This document shows positions 9,934 through 18,580 of a stretch of 64,000 nt of DNA, piece after piece. The stretch is taken from positions 5,022,001 through 5,086,000 of the forward strand of contig NZ_LT629777.1 of NCBI RefSeq assembly GCF_900105475.1, given 5' to 3'. Positions within the stretch are counted from its first letter, which is position 1, and every line of letters starts with the position of its first letter. A program made the translations under genes and the position numbers. The DNA is from Pseudomonas asplenii (lineage in GTDB: Bacteria > Pseudomonadota > Gammaproteobacteria > Pseudomonadales > Pseudomonadaceae). The notes beneath the pieces were generated by a model. The model saw nothing but the letters and a program-made list of their open reading frames with translations, did no database searches and was not told where the DNA came from.

Positions 9934-11529
9934 GTGACATTGACCTCCCGTGACACCCTCAATCGTCAATCCCTGGGCCTGGGCCTGATCGCCCTGCTGC
10001 TGTTTCTCGCCGGGGTTTATCAACAGGCCGCCATCGGCTTCGACTCCCGCTTCGTCCTGTTCGCCCAGGAGATGCTGCGCCATGGTCCGGGGTTCTTCCC
10101 CACCACCTATGGCGAGCCCTATCCCGACTATTCGGCGTTCTCGACCCTGCTGGTCTGGTTGTTCGCCCTGCCCTTCGGCACGGTCAATGCCTTGGCAGCC
10201 TGGCTGCCGAGCGCGCTGGCAGCCGCCTGGATCGTGGTGCTGATGTATCGGCTGGTCGCCCCCTATTCGCCGCGCTGGGCCCTGCTGAGCATTGCCCTGC
10301 TGTTGCTGAGCAATACCTTCATCACCGAAACCCGTGCGGTCTCGCTGGACCTGTTGCTGGCCGCCGTCAGCTTCTCGGTGTTCTACCTGGGTTATGCCGC
10401 CGAGCATTTCGCCGCCGCGAAACGCCACGGCCTGATCCTCGCGTTGCTGGTGCTGGGCTTTGCCATTCGCGGGCCGATCGGCCTGGTGATTCCCACTGGC
10501 ATGCTGTGCAGCTATTACCTGCTGGGTGGCCAATGGCGGCGTTTGTTCATCTTCGGTTTCCAGGCGCTGGGCCTGCTGGTGGCCTGCATCGGTCTGCTGC
10601 TGTGGCTGGCCTGGCTGGACGGCGGCGACTTCCTGCTCCATGAAGTGATCCGCATGCAGTTCACCGGTCGCATGGACGGCAGCGAAGGCTCCAGCGGCGT
10701 GCTGTATTACTTCAGCAGCTCGTTCGGCAACTATGCACTGGCTTATCCGCTGACACTACTGACCGTGGCGGCGCTGCTCTTCGGCGCCCGCCAACCGCGT
10801 GGCCCGGCGCTGCGACTGACGGTTTACTGCCTGGCTGCGGGCCTGATCGTGATGCTCGGACTGTCGGTGCCGCAGGCGAAAAAGGCCCGTTACATTCTGC
10901 CGATGCTGCCGATGATCGCCATCGTCGCGGCGTTTCCGTTCCAGGCCAGCCATGGGCGGCTGTTCGCCTGGCTACGCGGTTTGATCCAGGGCATCTGGCT
11001 GTTGCTGCCGGGACTGCTGATCGCCGGGATGATCCTCCTGCATCGGCGTTTTCCCGAAGCGTTGCCGACGCTGGGGCTCGCGCCCTGGCTGGCGGGTGCC
11101 TTGCAAGTGATTGCCGTGGTCGTGCTGTTCAAGGCCCGGTGGCGCGCACTCGGACTGGCCGCTTGCGCGGTACTGGCGATGTGGGCGAGCTACATCCTGA
11201 TCGTCGAGCCGGTCGAGCGCACGATCTACGACACCCGCACGTTCACCCGGGCCGCCCAGCAGTTGATTCATCAGACGCCGGCGCCAGTGGTGCTACATGC
11301 CATGGGCAAGGATGCGAAGGCGATCAAGTTCATGGTCAATCTGGATGAGGACCTGCGACCGCTGTTCACCGATACCGCAGAGCAACTGCAGGCCGTGACC
11401 GGTCCGGCGTGGCTGGTAATGGACAAGCAGGATTACCAGAAGCTGCAAGGTACGCAGGCAGGGGCTTTGGTGCCGGTACTGAGCGGGCGGTTCGACAAGA
11501 ATGATTTTGTGTTGCTCAAGCAGCCTTGA
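9934..11529 (+). CDS. ArnT-like GT-C (family 39/83) membrane glycosyltransferase
   Basis: A polytopic membrane protein of about 531 residues related to ArnT and other phospholipid-carrier-dependent glycosyltransferases. The first periplasmic loop has IGFDSRFVLFAQEML followed by a YPDYSAF segment, lining up with [13 protein letters not shown] and the YFEKP region of ArnT. The canonical D-E pair is therefore D-S here. About eleven hydrophobic segments precede a soluble tail (from about residue 435). GTG at 9934 is preferred because AAGGA lies seven bases upstream; an in-frame GTG at 9904 would add ten residues without a good ribosome site. It is separated from ugd by a REP doublet, so it is probably a separate unit that may modify lipid A or another lipid-linked acceptor. 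Acceptor and sugar are unknown. Confidence 0.75.
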   Translation: MTLTSRDTLNRQSLGLGLIALLLFLAGVYQQAAIGFDSRFVLFAQEMLRHGPGFFPTTYGEPYPDYSAFSTLLVWLFALPFGTVNALAAWLPSALAAAWIVVLMYRLVAPYSPRWALLSIALLLLSNTFITETRAVSLDLLLAAVSFSVFYLGYAAEHFAAAKRHGLILALLVLGFAIRGPIGLVIPTGMLCSYYLLGGQWRRLFIFGFQALGLLVACIGLLLWLAWLDGGDFLLHEVIRMQFTGRMDGSEGSSGVLYYFSSSFGNYALAYPLTLLTVAALLFGARQPRGPALRLTVYCLAAGLIVMLGLSVPQAKKARYILPMLPMIAIVAAFPFQASHGRLFAWLRGLIQGIWLLLPGLLIAGMILLHRRFPEALPTLGLAPWLAGALQVIAVVVLFKARWRALGLAACAVLAMWASYILIVEPVERTIYDTRTFTRAAQQLIHQTPAPVVLHAMGKDAKAIKFMVNLDEDLRPLFTDTAEQLQAVTGPAWLVMDKQDYQKLQGTQAGALVPVLSGRFDKNDFVLLKQP

Positions 11530-11538
11530 CGCGGCGGA

Positions 11539-11635
11539 TGGCCGCCTTTGGCGGTTCGCGGGCAAGCCCGGCTCCTACAGGGATTGGTGTCATTCTGTAG
11601 GAGCGGGCTTGCCCGCGAACCGCCGCAGGCGGCCA
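11539..11635. repeat. REPIN: near-perfect ~41-bp inverted repeat
   Basis: The left arm (11539-11580) and right arm (11595-11635) are almost exact reverse complements around a 14-base loop. The core is the fluorescens REP sequence CTGTAGGAGCGGGCTTGCCC, flanked by GGCGG/CCGCC extensions. It sits between the converging ends of the glycosyltransferase and lipase genes, so it could serve as a bidirectional terminator as well as a mobile REPIN. Confidence 0.85.
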
Positions 11636-11648
11636 AATACTGCAATCC

Positions 11649-13487
11649 TCAGGCAATCACCACGCTGGCCCCCTTCAACACATCCAACCCAACCCCGACC
11701 AACGTCACCGAATCAGCGCCAAAGCTGAGCACGGTGTCATTCCCGACCACCTTGGCATGCTCAAGCATGTTGTGCCCCTGTGAATCGGCATAGCCCATGA
11801 ACACCAGCTTGTCCGACGCCTGGAAGCCGCTGATCCGATCCTGGCCAAAGGCGCCGTTGAACAGGAAGGTGTTACCACCACCCCGCGCCTCCATCAGGTC
11901 GTTGCCAGCGCCGCCAATGAACAGGTTGCCCCCCTTGGCCGCGCCGATCAGGTGATCGTTGCCCGCATTGCCGATCAGCCATTCGCCCGATGCCTTGGCG
12001 GTGAGGGTATCGTCCCCCGCGCCACCCACCTGTGAAGCGACGTACTGCCCGCCGGACAGGCCCTGGTTGCCGACCGTGTGGGCGACGTCGCGGGTCATGA
12101 AGACCAGGTGCGGTTCGCTGCTGATCAGCGTGCCGATGTCCTTGGCGATGGTGATACCGCCTTGGGCATCGCGGATGTACAGGGTGCCCTGGCCGTCGTT
12201 GGCGATATCGAAACTGCCCAGGGGTTTCTGCAGGTCGAAGGTGTTATGGCCCTTGCCACCGATAACGATGTTATAGCCGCCGTCGTCGCGGAACGTATCA
12301 TCGCCGCCGCCGCCCTCAAGGTAATCGTTGCCCCGCCCACCCTTGAGCAGGTCGTTGGCCTCGCTGCCAATGATGAAGGTGGTGCCGGTGTGGGCCTCGG
12401 CGTTGCGATTGAGGTCCTGGACCCAGGTCTTGTCCCGTGCCGGGTCGGACAGGTTGGCGACGATGATGGTCGAGTCCTTGCTGGTCAGATCGTAGAACGT
12501 CGAGGCGAGAATGCGCTGCATGCCGTCGCCATAGGCGGTCGGCAGGTGCGACAGCCAGGTGGCGATATTGCCGATGGAGAACGGCAGGACGTTCCAGGCA
12601 TCCGAAGCATAGTGGTCGTTGAAGCTGACGATATTGTTGGTCGCCGAAGCCTTGTAGCCATCGTGGACCCCAAGGGTCGCCAGGTTCACGCTGGAGCCGT
12701 CGAGCACACGGAACACCGGGTCGTTTTCATAACCGATATTCAGCACCTGGGTCCCCGGGCCGCTCTGGGTTGGCGAGGCGAAGGCGATGTAGTTGGCATC
12801 GCGGTAGAAACCACCCCAGCGCTCCTTGCTCAGGTCTGCCAGGCTGTTGACCGCCAGGCCACCGAGGCTATGACCACTGACCAGCACATCGTGACCACTC
12901 AAGCCATTGGCCGTGGCAAAGGTGGCGACACTCTTGAGCAACCCATCGAAGGCATTGGCGCTGTAATTTTTCGCATAGTCCCTGGGACCGATGGCCGCCA
13001 GCAGGTCGTTGATCGCATCGCCGAGGGTATCGCTGATCACGGTTTCCCTCGGCCCACTGGTACCGCGAAAGGCAATGCCGATCGACGTCAGGTGTCCCTG
13101 GGCGTCGTACTTGCCGAGCACTTCCGCCTGTCCCGTGGTGTAACCGGCCTTCTCGCCATAGAAGGTACCGCGACCATCGGTCTTGCCGACGTAGCCCAAC
13201 TGGCTGGCACTGATCGGCGTCCAGCCAGCCGCCTTCACGGCCGCCAGAGCGGCCTTTTCCGAATCCGGATTCCACGGAATGCCGGGGATCACGCCCTGCG
13301 CATCGGTGCCGCCGATCAGCGCCTTTACCAGCGTTGCCGGCAAGCCCAGGCCGAAGCCGTGCTGCTGGTAACCTACGGCAAAGCCGTTGTCGAGGTTGTG
13401 ATAGGAATACAAGGTGATCGCCATTGCGTCGGAGTACAACGCTTTGGAAATCTCGGAACCCGCGTTTTTATAGTCAAAGACACCCAT
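11649..13487 (-). CDS. Extracellular family I.3 lipase / polyurethanase-type esterase (RTX, type I secreted)
   Basis: A secreted 612-residue triacylglycerol lipase of subfamily I.3, close in length to the P. fluorescens LipA/PueA group. The N-terminal catalytic domain has the nucleophile motif SGHSLGG (Ser about 207), with the probable Asp in YENDPVF (about 256) and His in WLSHLP (about 314). The C-terminal part carries two blocks of calcium-binding GGxGxDxL repeats (near residues 385-420 and 480-545), then a hydrophobic C-terminus ending in VVIA, as in ABC-exported proteins without a signal peptide. The start is the ATG at 13487 behind GAGAGGCA. It is the last gene of the apr export cluster, separated from aprF by a strong hairpin, so AprDEF is its likely exporter. 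Confidence 0.93.
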   Translation of the reverse strand: MGVFDYKNAGSEISKALYSDAMAITLYSYHNLDNGFAVGYQQHGFGLGLPATLVKALIGGTDAQGVIPGIPWNPDSEKAALAAVKAAGWTPISASQLGYVGKTDGRGTFYGEKAGYTTGQAEVLGKYDAQGHLTSIGIAFRGTSGPRETVISDTLGDAINDLLAAIGPRDYAKNYSANAFDGLLKSVATFATANGLSGHDVLVSGHSLGGLAVNSLADLSKERWGGFYRDANYIAFASPTQSGPGTQVLNIGYENDPVFRVLDGSSVNLATLGVHDGYKASATNNIVSFNDHYASDAWNVLPFSIGNIATWLSHLPTAYGDGMQRILASTFYDLTSKDSTIIVANLSDPARDKTWVQDLNRNAEAHTGTTFIIGSEANDLLKGGRGNDYLEGGGGDDTFRDDGGYNIVIGGKGHNTFDLQKPLGSFDIANDGQGTLYIRDAQGGITIAKDIGTLISSEPHLVFMTRDVAHTVGNQGLSGGQYVASQVGGAGDDTLTAKASGEWLIGNAGNDHLIGAAKGGNLFIGGAGNDLMEARGGGNTFLFNGAFGQDRISGFQASDKLVFMGYADSQGHNMLEHAKVVGNDTVLSFGADSVTLVGVGLDVLKGASVVIA

Positions 13488-13537
13488 GGTATTGCCTCTC
13501 TGTTGTTGAACTTGTCGAGAAAGCACGAAACAGGGTC

Positions 13538-13584
13538 AGGCACTGCGGGACATCTGCCGCGACTGCGGGTGTCCCGCAGTGCCT
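13538..13584 (-). terminator. 15-bp perfect hairpin between aprF and lipase gene
   Basis: AGGCACTGCGGGACA (13538-13552) and its exact reverse complement (13570-13584) enclose a 17-base loop. The stem includes the aprF stop codon. On the transcribed minus strand it is followed by only a short imperfect T stretch. It may act as a partial terminator or as an RNA processing/stability element that sets lipase expression relative to the exporter. Confidence 0.6.
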
Positions 13585-14941
13585 AATGAAATGCCGCCTT
13601 CGGCACGAACGCCTCATCGACCCGCGCCAGGTCGCTTTCACGCAAGGTGCCGGCGTAATAGTGCAAGCGGGTCCAGGCCATCAGATAGTCGTAGCGCGCC
13701 TGTGCCAGGTCCCGCCGGGTACTGTAGAGCTGCTGCTGGGCGTTGAGCAGGTCGAGGTTGACCCGCTCGCCGCCGAGGATGCTTTGCCGGGTCGAGAGCA
13801 CCAGCGACTCGGCCGAGGCCAGTGCCTTGCGGTAGGCGCGCAGCTTGCTTACCCCGGACAGGCAGGCGTTGTACTGGCGTCGCAGCTCGATCAGGGTTTC
13901 GCGGGTCTTGCCATCGAGTTCGTACTCGGCCTGCTCCAGATTGGCGCTGGCCTGGCGCACCGAAGCGGAAACGCCGCCACCGGCGAACAGCGGCACACTG
14001 ACCTCGAAACCGACGGTATTGGTGTCGTAACGCTGGTTGTAGGTGTTGCCACTGTCGGATTCGCTCTTGCGCAGGCTGGCATAGGCATTGAGCTTGGGCA
14101 GGTGCCCGGCGCGGTTGCGCTCCACTTCGTAATGCGCCACCTCCACGGCCTGACGTTGTGACGCCAGGGTCGGATTGCTGCTCAGCGCCAGCTCATGCCA
14201 GGTGGCGAAGCTGGACGGTTCCAGGGGAAAGGACTCGAACCCCTGGCTCAAGGGCGCCAGATCGGTAACTGCCACCGTCGGCACGCCAATCAGCGCGCCC
14301 AGCTCGCGTAAAGCGGCATCCTGTGTGTCCTGGGCCTCGATCTCTTCGGCGGTGGCCAACTCGTACCGCGACTCCGCTTCGAGAATGTCGGTGCGGGTGC
14401 CTTCACCCTGGCGAAACAGCTGGGTGTTCTGCTGGAACTGTTCATCGAGCGCCTTCTTGCGGGCCTGGGCGATCTGGATCTGGTCTTCGGCGAACAGCGC
14501 CTGGGTGTAATAGGTCAGGACCCGCACCAGCAGTTCCTGACTCTTGCCGCGAAAGGTTTCGTCGGCGAACAGCGCCTGGGCCACACCCTTGCGATAGTTG
14601 GCGTAGGCCTCGTAGTCGATCAGCGGCTGTTGCAGCATCAGGGTCGAACCGGAACTGGTGTAGCGCCGGTCCTCATGGGCATTGCCGCGCTCGTTGAGGT
14701 AGGTGGCGCGCGAATCGTTACGACCCTGGTTATAGTTGTAGGACAGCCTTGGCAGCAGGCCCGCGCGGCCGATGGCACGATTCTCCTGGCCGGCATCGCG
14801 TTCCTTCAGTGCGCCGAGGAACACCGGATCGTTACGCAGCGCCTGCTCATAGACCTGAAACGGCCCCATGGCCTGGCACTCGACGGAACACAACAGCAAG
14901 GCAGCCGCAAGACACAGCGGTTTTTTCATCAGGCGCAACAT
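13583..14941 (-). CDS. aprF: Type I secretion outer-membrane channel AprF (TolC family)
   Basis: A 452-residue outer-membrane exit duct that joins AprD-AprE to export the metalloproteases and the lipase. It has a signal peptide (MKKPLCLAAALLLCSVECQA) and two repeats of the TolC outer-membrane efflux domain with long coiled-coil segments. YEQALRNDPVFLGALKERD near the start and VNLDLLNAQQQLYSTRRDL near the end are typical TolC repeat sequences. The ATG at 14941 follows GAGGAG within the aprE stop region; a second ATG four codons on is also possible. The gene starts one base after the aprE stop, so expression is coupled. Confidence 0.93.
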   Translation of the reverse strand: MLRLMKKPLCLAAALLLCSVECQAMGPFQVYEQALRNDPVFLGALKERDAGQENRAIGRAGLLPRLSYNYNQGRNDSRATYLNERGNAHEDRRYTSSGSTLMLQQPLIDYEAYANYRKGVAQALFADETFRGKSQELLVRVLTYYTQALFAEDQIQIAQARKKALDEQFQQNTQLFRQGEGTRTDILEAESRYELATAEEIEAQDTQDAALRELGALIGVPTVAVTDLAPLSQGFESFPLEPSSFATWHELALSSNPTLASQRQAVEVAHYEVERNRAGHLPKLNAYASLRKSESDSGNTYNQRYDTNTVGFEVSVPLFAGGGVSASVRQASANLEQAEYELDGKTRETLIELRRQYNACLSGVSKLRAYRKALASAESLVLSTRQSILGGERVNLDLLNAQQQLYSTRRDLAQARYDYLMAWTRLHYYAGTLRESDLARVDEAFVPKAAFH

Positions 14942-14942
14942 C

Positions 14943-16271
14943 CTACTCCTCGGTCAACGCAGAGCCCGCACGATCCATCAGGGGCTTGAACAGATAGTTG
15001 AGCAACGACCGCTCGCCGGTGCGTACGAACATTTCCGCCGGCATGCCCGGCCTGATCACCAGCCCGTTGAGCTTTTCCAGCGCCAGGTCACTGACTGAGC
15101 TGCGGAGCACGTAATAAGGCGCACCGGTTTTCTCGTCGAGCAACTGGTCGGCGGAGATCAGGCTGACTTCGCCGCTGACCCGCGGGGTGCGGTTCTGGTT
15201 GAACGCGGTGAACAGGATGTCCACCGGCAACGCCGTACCGACCTTGTCCACCAGATTGACCGGCAAGTGCCCTTCCACCTCCAGGCGCTCGCCTTGCGGC
15301 ACGATCTCCAGCAGGGTTTCGCCGGCACGCACCACCGCGCCTTCGGTGTGAACACCCAGGTTCACCGCGATACCCTCGGCCGGCGCGCTGATTTCGCTGT
15401 GCTGCAGCTCGAATCGGGCCGAGGTCAGTTGCTGCTCCAGAGTCAGGGTCTTGAGCTGGGCGTCGGCCAGTTGGCTACGCACCTCTTTCTGATATTCCTC
15501 GGTGTGCTGCGCCAGCTTGAGGCGCGACTCGAGAATGCCCTGCTCGACCCGCCCGCTTTCACCGTTGTTCTGCGCCAGATCCTGCTGCACCTGCGACAGT
15601 TGCCGTTCGTATTCCAGCAATCGGTTGCTGGGGATATAGCCGTTTTCTGCCAGGGGACGCAGGTTGTCCAACTGCCGGCGCAGGGAGTCGGCGCGCGCAT
15701 TCATGTCGGCACGGGCTCGGCGCATGCCGGCCAGTTGCGCACTGGCGCCTTCGATGGCGGCGCGGATACCGGCCTGCTCGCGGGAGAAGGCTTCACGCCG
15801 GCTGCTGAACAACTGGCGCTGACCTTCGAGAACCAGCTCCAGTTGCGGATCGCTGTCGCCGGTCAGCTCTGGGGGAAAACTCACGCGCTGCAGGTTATCG
15901 CGTTCGCTCTGCCAGCGCGCCTGGCTGGCCCAGGCCACCCGATACTGCGCACGCAGAGACTGGACATCGGCGGCGTGCTGGGTCTGGTCAAGACGGAACA
16001 GCGGTTGGCCCTGGTGAACCAACTGGCCTTCGTGCACCAGAATCCGCTCGACCACTCCACCACCCAGCGATTGCACGGCCTTGCGCTTGCCGGAAACCAC
16101 CACGGTGCCCTGCACCGCGATGCCCTGGTCCAGCGGCGCCAGGGTCGCCCAGGCAAAAAAACCACCCGCGCCCAGCAGCGCCAACCACCAACCGGCGCGG
16201 ACAAAGAATCGCGCATCACGCTCCGGGCGCTCGAAACTGTCGTCGTGTTGCATCAGGCTATCCTGGCTCAT
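14943..16271 (-). CDS. aprE: Type I secretion membrane fusion protein AprE (HlyD family)
   Basis: A 442-residue periplasmic adaptor linking the AprD ATPase to the AprF channel. One transmembrane helix lies near residues 25-45 (WWLALLGAGGFFAWATLAPL), followed by the biotinyl-lipoyl-like half motif (GIAVQGTVVVSGKRKAVQSL). A long coiled-coil hairpin (about 95-290) comes next, then the beta-barrel region with EGAVVRAGETLLEIVPQGE and a C-terminal RPGMPAEMFVRTGERS segment. These are standard for HlyD/PrtE type proteins. It overlaps aprD by four bases. Confidence 0.94.
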   Translation of the reverse strand: MSQDSLMQHDDSFERPERDARFFVRAGWWLALLGAGGFFAWATLAPLDQGIAVQGTVVVSGKRKAVQSLGGGVVERILVHEGQLVHQGQPLFRLDQTQHAADVQSLRAQYRVAWASQARWQSERDNLQRVSFPPELTGDSDPQLELVLEGQRQLFSSRREAFSREQAGIRAAIEGASAQLAGMRRARADMNARADSLRRQLDNLRPLAENGYIPSNRLLEYERQLSQVQQDLAQNNGESGRVEQGILESRLKLAQHTEEYQKEVRSQLADAQLKTLTLEQQLTSARFELQHSEISAPAEGIAVNLGVHTEGAVVRAGETLLEIVPQGERLEVEGHLPVNLVDKVGTALPVDILFTAFNQNRTPRVSGEVSLISADQLLDEKTGAPYYVLRSSVSDLALEKLNGLVIRPGMPAEMFVRTGERSLLNYLFKPLMDRAGSALTEE

Positions 16272-18052
16272 GCTTCGCTCCTGCGGTTCGCTGCGCTGTA
16301 TTGCCGGTTCAGGCTGAGCCCGGCAGGTGCCGGCGGCTGCGAGGGTACCGGCTGAGGCCCGGTCGGTGCCGTGCCGGAAAGTGCCTTGAGCACCTCGGCA
16401 CTGGGCCCGAAGGCCTGCATCCGTCCCTCATTGAGCACCAGCAGCTTGTCTGCCTGGGTCAAGGCACTGGAACGGTGAGTCACCAGAATCACGCTGCTGC
16501 CCTGGGCCCTGAGTTGCGTAATCGCCGCCGTCAACGCGGCTTCGCCCGCCGCATCGAGATTGGAGTTCGGCTCGTCGAGCACCACCAGCCGCGGGCCGCC
16601 GTACAGTGCCCGGGCCAGGGCAACCCGTTGTTTCTGCCCACCGGACAGGCCGCTGCCGTCGTCGCCCAGCACGGTGTCGTAGCCCTGCGGCAGGCGCAGA
16701 ATCAGTTCGTGCACGCCAGCCTGGACAGCGGCGGCGACCACCTTCTGCGGATCGGCGTCGCTGAAGCGGGCGATATTCTCGGCGACCGTGCCACTGAACA
16801 GTTCGATCGACTGCGGCAGATAACCGATATGCGGACCGAGTTCATTACGGTCCCAGCGATGAATATCCGCACCGTCCAGACGCACCACACCGCCCAGGGT
16901 CGGCCACACCCCCACCAGAATCCGCACCAGGGTCGATTTGCCCGACCCCGAGGCGCCGAGTACCCCCAGCACCTCGCCGGCCGCCAGTTGAAAACTCACC
17001 TGGTGCAGGGTCGCTCCGCGCACACCTGGCGGGCCGGCGCTGACCTGTTCGAAGGCCACCGCGCCCTTCGGCTCGGGCAGGCTCATGGGCGATTCGCCTT
17101 CCGGAAACTCGCGCAACAGTTCATCAAGCCGCCGGTACGCCAGCTTGGCCGCGCTCCACTGTTTCCACACCGCAATCAACTGGTCGATGGGGCTCAGCAC
17201 CCGGCCCATCAGGATCGAACCGGCGATCATCATCCCGGAACTCATGTCACCCTTGATCACCAGCAAGGCGCCAAGACCCAGCACCAGCGATTGCAGGCAC
17301 AAGCGCAGCGACTTGCTCAAGGAGGTCACCAGCGCGCCGGTATCGCTGGCCTGGTTCTGCCGCGCGAGAAACCGCGAATGCACCTGGAACCAGCGCTTGC
17401 GCAGGGCTCCCAGCATGCCCATGGCCTGGATGGTTTCGGCGTTGTGCAAGTGGCTGGTGGCCAATTGGCTGGACTTCTGCGAATAGCCGCTGGCCTCGCC
17501 CAACGGCTTGCGGGTCAGCCATTCGTTGAGGCAGGCCAGCGCGATCAGCAGCACCGCCCCCACACTGGCGAAGACACCCAGCCAGGGGTTGAAGAGAAAG
17601 ATCACCAACAGGTAGATGGGAAACCACGGCGCGTCGAAGAACGCGAACAACGCCGGTCCCGTGAGAAACTGGCGGATATGGGTCAGGTCGCCCAGGGCCT
17701 GTCCGGCGTGGCCTTGGCCGCGAAACAGGTTGCGCTCGAATGCGGCCTGATAGACCCGCAGGTTGAAGCGCCGTTCGAGTTGGCTGCCGATACGGATCAC
17801 GATAAAACTGCGGATCACTTCCAACAGCCCGATGAAGGCGAAGAAGCCCACCACCATCAGTGTCAGCATCACCAGGGTGGTTTCATTCTGCGAGGTCAGG
17901 ACCCGGTCGTAGACCTGCAGCATGTAGATCGATGGGACCAGCATCAGCAGGTTGATCAACGCGGTAAAACAACCGACGCTGATCAGCGTGCTTTTATAGT
18001 CACCCAGCACGCGGAACAAGGGTGTGCCGGGCATCGTGTTCAACGACTTCAT
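16268..18052 (-). CDS. aprD: Type I secretion ABC transporter AprD
   Basis: A 594-residue inner-membrane ABC exporter that powers secretion of the RTX metalloproteases and lipase. The N-terminal membrane domain (about residues 20-310) carries up to six helices. The C-terminal nucleotide-binding domain has Walker A GASGSGKST, the signature LSGGQKQRVALARAL and Walker B LVVLDEPNSNLD, and a His of the switch region in ILVTHR. There is no N-terminal peptidase domain, as expected for exporters of RTX proteases. The ATG at 18052 follows GGGAAGAT, a ribosome site that overlaps an RsmA/RsmE-like box. It is coupled to aprE. Confidence 0.95.
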   Translation of the reverse strand: MKSLNTMPGTPLFRVLGDYKSTLISVGCFTALINLLMLVPSIYMLQVYDRVLTSQNETTLVMLTLMVVGFFAFIGLLEVIRSFIVIRIGSQLERRFNLRVYQAAFERNLFRGQGHAGQALGDLTHIRQFLTGPALFAFFDAPWFPIYLLVIFLFNPWLGVFASVGAVLLIALACLNEWLTRKPLGEASGYSQKSSQLATSHLHNAETIQAMGMLGALRKRWFQVHSRFLARQNQASDTGALVTSLSKSLRLCLQSLVLGLGALLVIKGDMSSGMMIAGSILMGRVLSPIDQLIAVWKQWSAAKLAYRRLDELLREFPEGESPMSLPEPKGAVAFEQVSAGPPGVRGATLHQVSFQLAAGEVLGVLGASGSGKSTLVRILVGVWPTLGGVVRLDGADIHRWDRNELGPHIGYLPQSIELFSGTVAENIARFSDADPQKVVAAAVQAGVHELILRLPQGYDTVLGDDGSGLSGGQKQRVALARALYGGPRLVVLDEPNSNLDAAGEAALTAAITQLRAQGSSVILVTHRSSALTQADKLLVLNEGRMQAFGPSAEVLKALSGTAPTGPQPVPSQPPAPAGLSLNRQYSAANRRSEA

Positions 18053-18056
18053 TTAT

Positions 18057-18064
18057 CTTCCCTG
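18057..18064 (-). promoter_or_regulatory. RsmA/RsmE (CsrA-type) box over the aprD ribosome binding site
   Basis: The minus strand reads T-CAGGGAAG-A, a full match to the A/U-CANGGANG-U/A consensus of CsrA-family RNA-binding proteins. It lies four bases before the aprD ATG and contains the Shine-Dalgarno GGGAAG. Gac/Rsm control of exoprotease genes is established in fluorescent pseudomonads; its action on this exporter is inferred. Confidence 0.55.
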
Positions 18065-18131
18065 ATCATACTGATTTCAAGAGTTCGTGCGGCCCGGCGA
18101 CCTCAGCCCTGTCGCCGAGGCCGCCGGTCAT

Positions 18132-18524
18132 TCAGGTCGACTTGCGTACCAGCACCAGAGTCTTGCCATTTTGCAGGCGCGCCTCGTACAGGCCGTCCTC
18201 CTGCCGGTTGAGGTGGACCAGGCCACTGCCTGCGGCGCCATACAGCCAAATACCGTCCGGCGTCGGTTCCCAGCTCGTCGGGCGTTCGCCCAGCCAGCGG
18301 GTCGCACAGTCCAGATCACCGTCGAGTGCCGGCGCCTGGGTCGACAGCCGCAGCTCGCAGGCGGCGTTGCTGTCATCCTGGGGATACAGTCGCCAGGTCC
18401 CGACCAGCGTGTCGGGGGCGGGAAGAATCAAGCTACGTGCCATACAGTGTTCTCCTGTCAACAGCATCGATGCGGCCAGTAGCCACACCTTCAATACAAC
18501 ACGGGGAATGAATCGGTCGATCAT
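18132..18524 (-). CDS. inh: Periplasmic alkaline protease inhibitor (AprI/Inh family)
   Basis: A small exported protein of about 130 residues that binds serralysin-type proteases with a lipocalin-like barrel and protects the periplasm from prematurely active enzyme. It has a signal peptide (hydrophobic VVLKVWLLAASMLLTG), then a mature domain with GTWRLYPQ. Two cysteines in CELRLS and GDLDCA can form the conserved disulfide. The ATG at 18524 is used; a GTG four codons upstream is possible. It sits between the third protease and aprD, the usual place of inh in Pseudomonas apr clusters. A single inhibitor gene serves three protease genes here. Confidence 0.88.
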   Translation of the reverse strand: MIDRFIPRVVLKVWLLAASMLLTGEHCMARSLILPAPDTLVGTWRLYPQDDSNAACELRLSTQAPALDGDLDCATRWLGERPTSWEPTPDGIWLYGAAGSGLVHLNRQEDGLYEARLQNGKTLVLVRKST

Positions 18525-18546
18525 GAGCCCTCGCACTCTCCTCAGG

Positions 18547-18568
18547 GAGCAGCGCGCAGGCGCTGCTC
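18547..18568 (-). terminator. GC hairpin after third serralysin gene
   Basis: GAGCAGCGC (18547-18555) and its exact complement (18560-18568) close a four-base loop 13 bases past the protease stop and just before inh. It has no T tract, so it may be a partial terminator or mRNA-stabilising stem limiting inh/aprDEF expression relative to the protease. Confidence 0.55.
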
Positions 18569-18580
18569 GTCAACGTTCAA

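Noticed and set aside
12078..13586. 502-codon plus-strand frame over the lipase gene
   Set aside because: Antisense shadow of the RTX lipase. The Val/Ala/Gly-rich translation is what the reverse complement of GGxGxD repeats gives.
16301..18211. 636-codon plus-strand frame over aprD
   Set aside because: Antisense shadow; aprD has all ABC motifs on the minus strand.
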